Part shown: piece by piece, positions 26,213-35,154 of the stretch
Numbering within the stretch: position 1 is the stretch's first letter
How the letters are laid out: each line of letters begins with the position of its first letter
Assembly: GCF_000308635.1 (NCBI RefSeq)
Contig: NZ_BAGD01000037.1
Coordinates: 19,476 to 83,475, forward strand
Origin: Nocardia otitidiscaviarum NBRC 14405
Lineage (GTDB): Bacteria; Actinomycetota; Actinomycetes; Mycobacteriales; Mycobacteriaceae
Direction of reading: 5' to 3'
DNA length: 64,000 nt
Program-made: the position numbers and the translations under genes
Notes under the pieces: generated by a model
Seen by the model: the letters and a program-made list of their open reading frames with translations, nothing else
Told to the model about the DNA's origin: nothing
Database searches by the model: none

Positions 26213-27088
26213 ATGACGCCATCCGATCACGGTGCGGTGACGGTATCCACCCGCGAGTACGCCGGAGTGCGTACCCGCGAACTCGCGGTCGGCGGGACGG
26301 GGCCGACCATCGTGCTGTTGCACGGCTACTGCGACAGCGCCGACACCTGGCGCGGAGTCCTGGTGCGGCTGGCGGCGGCCGGGCGGCGGGCCGTCGCGGT
26401 GGATCTGCCGGGCTTCGGCCTGGCCGATACCCGGCTGCCCGGTCCGTTGAGTCCGCAGTTCGACGTGTTCGCCGACGCGCTGGTCACGGCGCACGGACCC
26501 GTTGTGCTGGTGGGTAATTCGCTCGGCGCGGCCACCGCGGTGCGCGCCGCCGGACGCGACCGTTCGGGCCGGGTCGCCGGGGTGATGACCCTGGACGAAC
26601 CGATTCTGGCCCGGCACTGGCTGGCGCGGGTGGCCCGGTGGCGGGAGTACGCGCGTCTGTTTGAGCTGGCCGCCGCGCTGCCGGTACCGGACCGGATGGT
26701 GCACTGGTTCGTGCGCCGCGGTGTCGCCCGATTCGTCTACGCGCCCGGGGTGCGCCCCGACCCGGCCTTCGTCGAGTCGGCCATCAGGTCGGTTCCGACC
26801 ATGGCGGCCGCCGCCGCGCGCGGCCGTGACGCGGTACGCTACGCCCGCGAAAACCGGTTCACCCACGGCGATCTCGCGGTGACGTGTCCGGCGCTGATCG
26901 TGCACGGCGCACGCGACCGCATCATTCCGGTCGCCGCCAGCCGCGCCCTGCACGCCCTGCTGCCGGGCAGCGAACTCGTGGTGCTGCCACACGCCGGGCA
27001 CTGCCCGCAACTCGACGAGCCCGACACCGTGACCCGCCTGCTGCTCGGTCTGGTGGAACGGGCGCACGCGGCGGAGCGCGCCGGATGA
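26213..27088 (+). CDS. Alpha/beta hydrolase
   Basis: The 291-residue protein is an alpha/beta hydrolase. TIVLLHGYCDSADTW gives the oxyanion region, VLVGNSLGAATAVR the Ser nucleophile elbow (GNSLG), and VHGARDRIIP and PHAGHCPQL the Asp and His. The start is ATG 26213 behind GGGAG. It follows the acyl-CoA dehydrogenase by 88 bp on the same strand and may be an auxiliary lipase, esterase or thioesterase of the cassette; the substrate is unknown. Confidence 0.88.
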   Translation: MTPSDHGAVTVSTREYAGVRTRELAVGGTGPTIVLLHGYCDSADTWRGVLVRLAAAGRRAVAVDLPGFGLADTRLPGPLSPQFDVFADALVTAHGPVVLVGNSLGAATAVRAAGRDRSGRVAGVMTLDEPILARHWLARVARWREYARLFELAAALPVPDRMVHWFVRRGVARFVYAPGVRPDPAFVESAIRSVPTMAAAAARGRDAVRYARENRFTHGDLAVTCPALIVHGARDRIIPVAASRALHALLPGSELVVLPHAGHCPQLDEPDTVTRLLLGLVERAHAAERAG

Positions 27089-27232
27089 CCGCCCGAGTCC
27101 GTGTGGACGATTCGTCCGAATGCCTGCGCGATAGCGGCGGGCGATGAATTATCGAACCAGTGATCCGGCCGATTTCCCGGCCGAGTGGGGGATGGAGCCG
27201 GACGGTTTCCCTCATGCCGACTTGGAGGCGAG

Positions 27233-28069
27233 ATGAGTACGGCGGCGACAATCGCGGGCAAGGTCGTGGTGATTACGGGAGGAGCGCGCGGTATCGGGTA
27301 CGCGACCGCGCGCACGCTCCGGGATCTCGGGGCCCTGGTGGCCATCGGTGATGTGGACGAGGCCAAGGTGAAGGAGTCGGGTGCGGACCTGGGCCTGGAG
27401 GTCTACGGCACGCTCGACGTCACCGACCCCGACAGCTTCACCGCATTCCTGGACGAGGTCGAGCGGCGGTTGGGCCCGCTCGACGTCCTGGTCAACAACG
27501 CCGGGATCATGCCCGCGGGCCGCTTCGCGGACGAACCGGACCGGGTCACCCGGCGCATTCTCGACATCAATGTGTACGGCGTGGTGCTGGGCAGCAAGCT
27601 CGCCGCTCAGCGCATGCTGCCGCGCGGGCGCGGCCACATCATCAATATCGCCTCCCTGGCGGGTGAAGCGCCGACCCCGGGACTGGTCACCTACTGCGCC
27701 AGCAAGGCCGCGGTACTCCAGCTCACCGAGGCGCTGCGGCTCGAGAATCGCGATTCCGGCGTGCACTTCTCCGCCGTGGCTCCGACCTTCACCAATACCG
27801 AACTCATCGCCGGTACCCAGGGCGCGAAGGGATTGCGCAACGCGGAGCCGCGGGATATCGCCGACGCGGTCGCCGGACTCATCGCCAAACCGCGCCACCG
27901 GGTCTCGGTGACCCGCGTGGCGGGCGCACTGGTCCACCTCCAGTACTTCCTGCCCCGCACGGCCAAGGAGTTCCTGGGCCGCGCCTTCGGGCTCGAGCAC
28001 GTGTTCACCGACGAGGTCGACCAGGACGCGCGCCGCGCCTACGAACAGCGCGCCCGCGGCGAGAACTGA
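27233..28069 (+). CDS. SDR family oxidoreductase
   Basis: The 278-residue SDR has VITGGARGIGYATA, NNAGIMPAG, the serine in IASLAGEAP and the YCASK catalytic pair. The C-terminal HRVSVTRVAGALVHLQYFLPR is typical of actinobacterial SDRs with membrane-associated lipid or sterol substrates. ATG 27233 follows TTGGAGGCGAG. It is the last gene of the rightward run and may belong to the same catabolic unit. Confidence 0.88.
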   Translation: MSTAATIAGKVVVITGGARGIGYATARTLRDLGALVAIGDVDEAKVKESGADLGLEVYGTLDVTDPDSFTAFLDEVERRLGPLDVLVNNAGIMPAGRFADEPDRVTRRILDINVYGVVLGSKLAAQRMLPRGRGHIINIASLAGEAPTPGLVTYCASKAAVLQLTEALRLENRDSGVHFSAVAPTFTNTELIAGTQGAKGLRNAEPRDIADAVAGLIAKPRHRVSVTRVAGALVHLQYFLPRTAKEFLGRAFGLEHVFTDEVDQDARRAYEQRARGEN

Positions 28070-28112
28070 CCCGGGCGGCGGTCACCGCCCACGCACCCGC
28101 TCGGGGCGGCGA

Positions 28113-28973
28113 TCACACCGCGCGCAGGCGGGTGCGGCTGGCGTAGACGTGCTCGGCGATGAGGGTCGCGATCCGGTCCGGCGCTTCCAGCATGGGGACG
28201 TGGCCGACGCCGTGGATCATGATGCGGTCCGCGGTATCGGGTAGCTCCTTCAGGAAGCGGCGGGCGTAGACCCGGTTGGGGATGATGTGGTCGTGCTCGC
28301 ACATCAGCAGGCGCACCGGGGTGGGTAGATCGCCAAGATGCTCGAGGCAGGGCGCGCGCAGGCCGCTGACCAGCATGGGGATCATGGCCTTGCAGTTCAA
28401 GGCCGAGGTGATGGCCGCCTCCACACCGCGCCGGTGCGCGGCCGAGAAGTTCTTGGTGAGCAGGGCCGCGACCAGCTGGCGGATCGGCGTGCTGAACGCG
28501 ACGACCTCGGGCAGGCGTTTGCCGAGCTCCACCACCGGCACCAGGGACAGGAATTTCAGACCCACCCGGATCTGCAGGCTGGACGGGGTTTGCCAGCCGC
28601 CCGCCGGAGCGATGGCGGTGAGCGTGCGGGCCCGGCCGCGCCGCGCCAGTTCGAAACCGACCCAGCCGCCCAGCGAATTCCCGGCTATATGGCAGGAGCG
28701 CCAGCCCATCTCGTCGAGCTGGTCCTCGATCCGATCGGCCAGGGCGCTGACGTCCAGGTACCAGCCGTCGAAATCCGGTCCGCCCCAATGCCCGGTGAAG
28801 GCGGGGGCGAAGACCTCGCAGTGGCCGGCCATCCGCTGTGCCACCTGCTCCCAGCAGTGCGGGGAGAGCATGAAGCCGTGCAGCAGGAGCAGCGGTTCGC
28901 CGGAACCCATGTGGAGGGCCTTCATCGGCGCGAGCGGGGTGGTGGGCTGGGTGGTGCCTGACGTCATCGTCAT
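28113..28973 (-). CDS. Alpha/beta fold hydrolase
   Basis: The product of up to 286 residues has LLLLHGFMLSPHCWE, the nucleophile elbow IAGNSLGGWVG, MCEHDHIIPN and GVGHVPMLEAP, a complete hydrolase triad. ATG 28973 is best spaced behind AGGAAGG; GTG at 29000 or the ATG three codons later are alternatives. It is convergent with the SDR and divergent from exonuclease III, separated by 63 bp. The substrate cannot be inferred. Confidence 0.87.
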   Translation of the reverse strand: MTMTSGTTQPTTPLAPMKALHMGSGEPLLLLHGFMLSPHCWEQVAQRMAGHCEVFAPAFTGHWGGPDFDGWYLDVSALADRIEDQLDEMGWRSCHIAGNSLGGWVGFELARRGRARTLTAIAPAGGWQTPSSLQIRVGLKFLSLVPVVELGKRLPEVVAFSTPIRQLVAALLTKNFSAAHRRGVEAAITSALNCKAMIPMLVSGLRAPCLEHLGDLPTPVRLLMCEHDHIIPNRVYARRFLKELPDTADRIMIHGVGHVPMLEAPDRIATLIAEHVYASRTRLRAV

Positions 28974-29036
28974 CACCCCTTCCTGGACCTCGATGTCCAC
29001 GAGAAGAGTGGGATAGCCGCATTGTACGGTCGTACC

Positions 29037-29852
29037 GTGGCGACAATCATCTCAACGATCAACGTCAACGGGATCCGCGCGGCCACCGGCAAGACCGGGA
29101 AGGGGATGCTCGAGTGGCTGAACGTCACCGAGGCCGACATCATCTGCCTGCAGGAGACGCGAGCAACCGAGGAGCAGACGCGTAAGGCGCTGGCTCCCGC
29201 CCTGGACGCCGGATGGTTCCTGAGCCACGCCGAACCGGGGGTGAAGGGTCGGGCGGGCGTGGGTGTGCTGTCGCGGCGGGAACCGCGGGCGGTGCGCGTC
29301 GGCATCGGCCACGACGACAACGGAACCTGGGTTCCCAGTACCGAATTCGGTGGTACCGGCCGCTACATCGAGGTCGACTTCGATGAGGTGACCGTGGCGA
29401 GCGTGTACGTCCACACCGGCGAGGCGGATACGCCCATGCAGGACGAGAAGTACCGCTTCCTGGACGCGGTGGGCGCCCGCATGCTCGCGCACACCGGCGA
29501 TTTCGTCATCTGCGGCGACTGGAATATCGGCCACACCGAACTCGACATCAAGAACTGGAAGGGCAACGTCAAGAACGCGGGATTCCTGCCGGGGGAGCGG
29601 GCCTGGGTGTCGAGCATGCTGGCCGCCGGATACGTGGACGTGGTGCGCGAACTGCATCCGGGCGTGCCCGGCCCCTACAGCTGGTGGTCCTACCGCGGCC
29701 GCGCCTACGACAATGACGCTGGCTGGCGAATCGATTACCACCTGGCGCGCGGTGACATCTCCGGGCGGGCCAAGCAGGCGGTGGTGGAGAAGGCGCCGAC
29801 CTACGCGCTGCGCTGGTCCGACCACGCCCCCGTCACGGTGCAGTACCGGTGA
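29037..29852 (+). CDS. xth: Exodeoxyribonuclease III (AP endonuclease)
   Basis: The 271-residue protein is of the ExoIII/APE1 family: STINVNGIRAA, the metal Glu in ICLQETR, GDWNIGHTELDIKNWKGN with the catalytic Asp and Asn, and the C-terminal WSDHAPV with the catalytic His. It removes abasic sites and blocked 3' ends in base excision repair. The start is GTG 29037; a TTG five codons upstream is in frame. Its stop overlaps the RNase start by 4 nt (GTGA), so a DNA repair nuclease, an RNase and its inhibitor appear to form one transcription unit. Confidence 0.93.
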   Translation: MATIISTINVNGIRAATGKTGKGMLEWLNVTEADIICLQETRATEEQTRKALAPALDAGWFLSHAEPGVKGRAGVGVLSRREPRAVRVGIGHDDNGTWVPSTEFGGTGRYIEVDFDEVTVASVYVHTGEADTPMQDEKYRFLDAVGARMLAHTGDFVICGDWNIGHTELDIKNWKGNVKNAGFLPGERAWVSSMLAAGYVDVVRELHPGVPGPYSWWSYRGRAYDNDAGWRIDYHLARGDISGRAKQAVVEKAPTYALRWSDHAPVTVQYR

Positions 29853-30385
29853 CCATCTCGCCGCGGCTGCGCGCCTGGCTGCTGCTGGGAGTCGCCCTGG
29901 TGGCGCTGGCGGTGGCGGTGCTCGGCTCGCGCGGCGGCGACTCCGACCGAGAGGCGGGCTCGCCCAACGGAACTCGCCCCGCGGCCACCTCGGCCAGCGC
30001 GGCCGACCGCGACGCGGTGCCCGCGACCACCGCGCCGAAGCCCGGACCCGCTACCGGAACCGGCGGCACGCCGTCGACAGCGGCATCGCTGAGCCGCGTC
30101 CCCGGTGTCCCCGACCGCGCCTACCGCACCCTCGTCGAGATCGACGCGGGCCGCTGGCCGGACTCCGCCAATGCCCCCGGAACCCACGGCGGCGACACGT
30201 ATTTCAACCGCTCCCGAGCCCTCCCCACCAAGGATGCCGCGGGTGCTCCGATCACCTACCGGGAGTGGGACGTCAACCCCAAACAGCGAGGCCGCGGCCG
30301 CGACGCCGAACGCATCGTCACCGGCAGCGACGGCTCCGCCTACTACACCGGCGACCACTACGACACCTTCACGAGGATGCGCTGA
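29849..30385 (+). CDS. Barnase-like guanyl-specific ribonuclease (N1/Sa family), membrane-anchored or secreted
   Basis: The 178-residue protein begins with a basic and then hydrophobic stretch (PRLRAWLLLGVALVALAVAVLG, written here only as positions 5-26) that is a signal anchor or signal peptide without a clear AXA cut site. About 60 low-complexity residues follow. The C-terminal 90 residues are an RNase of the Sa/barnase type: GGDTYFNRSRALP, the general base Glu139 in YREWDV, Arg155 in AERIV and His170 in GDHYDTF. It would cleave RNA after guanosine. It is translationally coupled to exonuclease III, and its stop overlaps the barstar start by one base. Confidence 0.88.
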   Translation: MTISPRLRAWLLLGVALVALAVAVLGSRGGDSDREAGSPNGTRPAATSASAADRDAVPATTAPKPGPATGTGGTPSTAASLSRVPGVPDRAYRTLVEIDAGRWPDSANAPGTHGGDTYFNRSRALPTKDAAGAPITYREWDVNPKQRGRGRDAERIVTGSDGSAYYTGDHYDTFTRMR

Positions 30386-31107
30386 TGCCCCGGCCGATCC
30401 CGCTGTCCCGCTTCCTGTCCGCCGACTTCGCTCGGACGGAATCGGCCGCCCCGGACCCGACGTCGGGCGTTACCGACTCGACCGCCGACTCTGCCCGCGA
30501 CCCGGGTGTGACGGAGTCGGTCGGCGACGCGGCCGGGGCGTCGGGCGCGGCCGAATCGGCTGCGGCAGGGGCCGGGCGAGCCGAAAAGGCCGAGGGGACA
30601 GGCGCGGTCGAGCCGGGTCCAACCGCTCCGGTGAGGCCGATCGACCGGACCCGTACAGGCGACGCGGCAGCGCCAACGCCCGTGCTCGGCGCGCTGAATG
30701 TGAGCGCCCCCGACTTCGGCGGTGTCCGCTACGCGGTGCCGGACGGCTACACCGCACGCGAGGTGCGGGGACGCCGCATGCGCACGGTGGCCGGTGTGCT
30801 CGACGAATTCGCCGCCGCACTGCAGTTCCCGTACTACTTCGGCGGCAACCTCGACGCCTTCGACGACAGCCTGCGCGACCTGGACGACTGCCTCGCCCCC
30901 GCGCGGGGTTACGTGATCGCCGTGCGCGACGCGGACGAACTGCTCGCCGCCGAACCCGGGCAGTGGTCCTGGTTCGAATCCGCCATGACCGATGCGGCGG
31001 ACTACTGGGCACGACGCGGGGTGGTCTTCAGGGTGGTGTTGCAGGGTGCCGCGCCGACCGGCTCCGCGATGGTGTCGCTGGTACTCGATACGCGAGACGA
31101 CGACTGA
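30385..31107 (+). CDS. Barstar family ribonuclease inhibitor with a long disordered N terminus
   Basis: The 240-residue protein ends in a barstar domain (about 108-235): VLDEFAAALQFPYYFGGN, then LDAFDDSLRDL, the helix and loop that fill the RNase active site. Residues 1-98 are Ala/Ser/Thr/Glu/Gly-rich and probably disordered, which barstar (about 90 residues) lacks. ATG 30385 overlaps the RNase TGA (TGATG), so production of inhibitor and enzyme is coupled. It should stay in the cytoplasm and neutralise unexported RNase. The extension is an unusual feature. Confidence 0.88.
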   Translation: MPRPIPLSRFLSADFARTESAAPDPTSGVTDSTADSARDPGVTESVGDAAGASGAAESAAAGAGRAEKAEGTGAVEPGPTAPVRPIDRTRTGDAAAPTPVLGALNVSAPDFGGVRYAVPDGYTAREVRGRRMRTVAGVLDEFAAALQFPYYFGGNLDAFDDSLRDLDDCLAPARGYVIAVRDADELLAAEPGQWSWFESAMTDAADYWARRGVVFRVVLQGAAPTGSAMVSLVLDTRDDD

Positions 31108-31250
31108 CTTCCTGCGCACCCGGGTAGCGCCATCGCCGAGGTCTGGATCGCATGCGGCAGCGAATCCCGCGCCTGCTGTTCCTGGCCGGGGTTGGCGTGT
31201 GCTGTGTCCTGTCCGTGGAGTTGCCGGAGCCGTGAGAGCCGTACCGAGGT

Positions 31251-31886
31251 TCAGCGCAGGCGCTGCGCCAGGTCCTCGGCCAGCAGCACGAATACGTCGG
31301 TGGTCTGGTCGATGAGTTCGTCGCGGGTCATGGCGAGGTCGCCTTCGGCCCAGCTGGCCAGGATCTGCACCAGGCCGCCGACCAGGTAGGTGGCGCGGAA
31401 GGCGATCGCCGGGTCGGGGTCGGCCTCGGTGAGGCCGTAGAAGTCGATGCCCTCGGCGGCGACCAGGTTCGCGAAGGTGCGGATGGTGTGCAGGGTGCGG
31501 GAGCGCAGTTCCGGGGTGGCCGCGCTGACCAGCAGCGCCACCCGGGTCTTGCGTGGGTCGTCGGCGAGCACGCCGATTCCGGCGGATACGGCGGCGTGCG
31601 CCTTGCCGTGGGTGTCGCCGGGGGCGGTGAGCAATGCGCGCAGCACCGCCGCCGCCAACTCCTCGGCGATGCCGTCGAACAGCGCGGTGAGTACGGCGTC
31701 GCGGCTGTCGAACTGTTCGTAGTAGTAGCGCTCGTTGAGTCCGGCGCGGGCGCAGAGTCCGGCGACGGTGAGCCGTTCCAGGCCCTCGCTGCCGAGGATG
31801 TCCAGGGCGGCGTCGAGCAGGGCCGCTCGGCGTCCCGCGCGTCGTTGTTCCGCGGAGACGCCACCGTAGGTTCGCTGCCCGGTCAC
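31251..31886 (-). CDS. TetR family regulator
   Basis: The 211-residue protein has RRAALLDAALDILGSEGLERL, followed by LCARAGLNERYYYEQFDSRD, a TetR helix-turn-helix, and a C-terminal effector domain. GTG 31886 is preferred because the frame upstream to 32003 would run through the operator region. Its start is covered by the palindrome GAATCGATTC (31887-31896), pointing to autorepression, and a perfect 18-bp palindrome lies 43 bp further on, before the divergent MpaB gene. Confidence 0.87.
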   Translation of the reverse strand: MTGQRTYGGVSAEQRRAGRRAALLDAALDILGSEGLERLTVAGLCARAGLNERYYYEQFDSRDAVLTALFDGIAEELAAAVLRALLTAPGDTHGKAHAAVSAGIGVLADDPRKTRVALLVSAATPELRSRTLHTIRTFANLVAAEGIDFYGLTEADPDPAIAFRATYLVGGLVQILASWAEGDLAMTRDELIDQTTDVFVLLAEDLAQRLR

Positions 31887-31946
31887 GAATCGATTCTGGC
31901 ACGGTCGCGTTTTTGGTAGGGCTCCTTGCCAGAATCGCGATTCTGG
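31887..31946. promoter_or_regulatory. Operator array: GAATCGATTC and CCAGAATCGCGATTCTGG
   Basis: GAATCGATTC (31887-31896) is a perfect 10-bp palindrome touching the TetR start codon. CCAGAATCGCGATTCTGG (31929-31946) is a perfect 18-bp palindrome before the MpaB-type gene. They share the half-site CGATTCTGG (31891-31899 and 31938-31946), and GCCAGATGG near 31958 is a third weak half. This fits a repressor binding between the two divergent genes. Confidence 0.7.
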
Positions 31947-31993
31947 GGGATGCTCTTGCCAGATGGACGTGCGTCCCCTGACTGGAGGCAACG

Positions 31994-32932
31994 ATGCCCG
32001 CACGCGAGCCCGGATACTTCTCCGACGATTCGATGATTCGCCGCGTCATGCGCAAGCGGGCGGTGGGTCTCACCTACGGCCAGCGAGCGCTGGTGATCGG
32101 CGCGGTCAATCCGCTGCTGTACGTCGGCACCGCCGAGAACACCCAGCACCGGACCACCCCCTACACCCGGCTCGCCCTGACCGGACGTCTGTTCGAGGCG
32201 GTCTTCCTGGGCAGCAAGGCCGAGGCCGACCGGGCGCTGTCGTTCACCCGCAAGCGGCACGCCCCGGTGAGCGGCGGCCTGCCGGAGGCCGCGGGGGACA
32301 AGCATCCGGCCGGAGCCCGCTACTCCGCCCGCGATCCGCATCTGATGTACATGACCATGGCGTTCACCTTCGACTCCGCCGAGGTCATGCACGATCTGCT
32401 GGTCCGCCGCCTGACCGCGACCGAGCGCGAGGGCCTCTACCAGGACTACGTGCGCTGGGGCGAACTGTTCGGCATGCCGCGTTCGGCCGCCCCCGCCGAC
32501 TACCGGGAGTTCCGCCGCTCCTTCGACGCCTACCTGGCCTCCGACGAGCTGTACCTCACCGACGAGGCCAAACTGGTCGGCTCCTATCTCATGGGGCAGC
32601 GGGTCGCCTACCCGCTGCCGCTGCCGTTCCAGTCGGCCGCGTCGGGATTCTCGCTGCTCGTGCAGGGCAGCCTGCCGCCCCGCATCCGGGAGATGTACGA
32701 GGTGAGGTGGGGCCTGCCCGAGGAGGTCGCCTTCCGCGGCCTGGCCCGGGCCGTCCGCACCGCCCATATCGCCCCGCCGCTGGTGCCCGCCCCGCTGCGC
32801 GGCCCGCTCTCCGGTCCCAGCCATCCGCTCTACCGCCTGCTCACCCGCCGGGAACAGCAGCTGGTGAACTCCGGTCGGCCCAGCATGCCGGGGGTGGATC
32901 CGCGTCCGCTGGCGGCGCGGCTCGGCGCCTGA
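31994..32932 (+). CDS. MpaB-type oxygenase (DUF2236)
   Basis: The 312-residue protein has the DUF2236/MpaB layout: VIGAVNPLLYVGTAENTQHR, ALTGRLFEAVFLG, DPHLMYMTMAFTFDSAEVMH and a C-terminal RWGLPEEVAFRGL. MpaB and related proteins carry a heme-dependent oxygenase or lipid-oxidising function. The ATG 31994 follows GGAGGC at 31983. A divergent TetR with palindromes in between is likely to regulate it. Confidence 0.85.
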   Translation: MPAREPGYFSDDSMIRRVMRKRAVGLTYGQRALVIGAVNPLLYVGTAENTQHRTTPYTRLALTGRLFEAVFLGSKAEADRALSFTRKRHAPVSGGLPEAAGDKHPAGARYSARDPHLMYMTMAFTFDSAEVMHDLLVRRLTATEREGLYQDYVRWGELFGMPRSAAPADYREFRRSFDAYLASDELYLTDEAKLVGSYLMGQRVAYPLPLPFQSAASGFSLLVQGSLPPRIREMYEVRWGLPEEVAFRGLARAVRTAHIAPPLVPAPLRGPLSGPSHPLYRLLTRREQQLVNSGRPSMPGVDPRPLAARLGA

Positions 32933-34042
<1,110 letters not shown>

Positions 34043-34104
34043 TTCGGCCGGGTCGGCGCAGCGCCGATATCCGCCGCACCCGCGCGGGGCCGTGGCGGAG
34101 GTGA

Positions 34105-35124
34105 ATGGTGCTCGACAAGGTCAAAGCGCGAATCGAGGGGTGGATCCAGGCCCGCCCGTGGCTGGACCATATGGTGCGCGCGGGCGGCCGATATCAGCGG
34201 CAGCGCGGCGACTACTACGCGGCGGGCATTACGTATTTCACTGTGCTGTCGCTGTTTCCGCTGCTCATGGTGGGTTTCGCGGTGGCGGGCTTCGTGCTGG
34301 CCAACAATCCGGAGCTGCTCACCCAGATCCAGGAGAAGATCGTCGAGAACATTCCGGGCTCGGCGGGGGAGCAGCTCAACGACCTCATCGACCAGGCCGT
34401 CGAATCCCGCGCCGGGGTCGGCATCATCGGCTTGGCGGCGGGCCTCTACTCCGGACTGGGGTGGGTGGCGAATCTGCGCGCGGCGCTCACCGAGCAGTGG
34501 GAGCAGAAGGCCGAGGAGCGGAACTGGTTCGTGACCAAGGGGTCCGACCTGCTCGCGCTCGTCGGTCTCGGACTCGCCTCGGTGGTGTCGCTGGGCCTGT
34601 CGGTGCTGGCGGGCAGCGGACTCGCGGGGGAACTGCTCGAAACCGTGGGCCTCGGCCATGTTCCGGGCGCGACCGCCGTGTTGACCGCACTGTCGCTGCT
34701 GCTGGCGGTGTTGGCCACCTGGGCGCTGTTCGTCTGGATCATCGCCCGCATGCCCAGACACGCGGTGACCCTGCGCAGTGCGGCCCGCGCGGCCCTCATG
34801 GCGGCGATCGCCTTCGAGATCTTCAAGCAGTTGGCCACATTCGTTCTCAAGCGGGTGGCGACCAGTCCGGCCGGCGTCGCCTTCGGTCCGATCCTCGGCT
34901 TGATGGTGTTCAGTTACATCACCGCGCGCATCATCCTGTTCGCCACCGCGTGGGCGGCCACCGCCTCGGAAAACGACGTCCCGGCGGATATCCCGGCGCC
35001 GGGACCGGTGGTCATCGAACCGCGGGTGAGCGGTCCGGGGCTCACCGCCGGGGCGGGGGCGGCCCTGTTCGGCGCGGGAGCCCTTGCCGCCGGGCTGCTG
35101 TCGACGCTGCGCCGCCGACGATGA
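34105..35124 (+). CDS. YihY/virulence factor BrkB family membrane protein
   Basis: The 339-residue protein has about six membrane segments, an N-terminal cytosolic part (MVLDKVKARIEGW) and the family signature GDYYAAGITYFTVLSLFPLL at helix 1, then GLAAGLYSGLGWVANLRAAL. It resembles mycobacterial YhjD (Rv3335c), which sits next to trpS there as well. The function is debated; transport and exonuclease claims are unsettled. A tail of about 50 residues is Pro/Gly-rich. Confidence 0.88.
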   Translation: MVLDKVKARIEGWIQARPWLDHMVRAGGRYQRQRGDYYAAGITYFTVLSLFPLLMVGFAVAGFVLANNPELLTQIQEKIVENIPGSAGEQLNDLIDQAVESRAGVGIIGLAAGLYSGLGWVANLRAALTEQWEQKAEERNWFVTKGSDLLALVGLGLASVVSLGLSVLAGSGLAGELLETVGLGHVPGATAVLTALSLLLAVLATWALFVWIIARMPRHAVTLRSAARAALMAAIAFEIFKQLATFVLKRVATSPAGVAFGPILGLMVFSYITARIILFATAWAATASENDVPADIPAPGPVVIEPRVSGPGLTAGAGAALFGAGALAAGLLSTLRRRR

Positions 35125-35154
35125 AGCGCCGCCTCGACCGGTGGCGGGGCGGCT

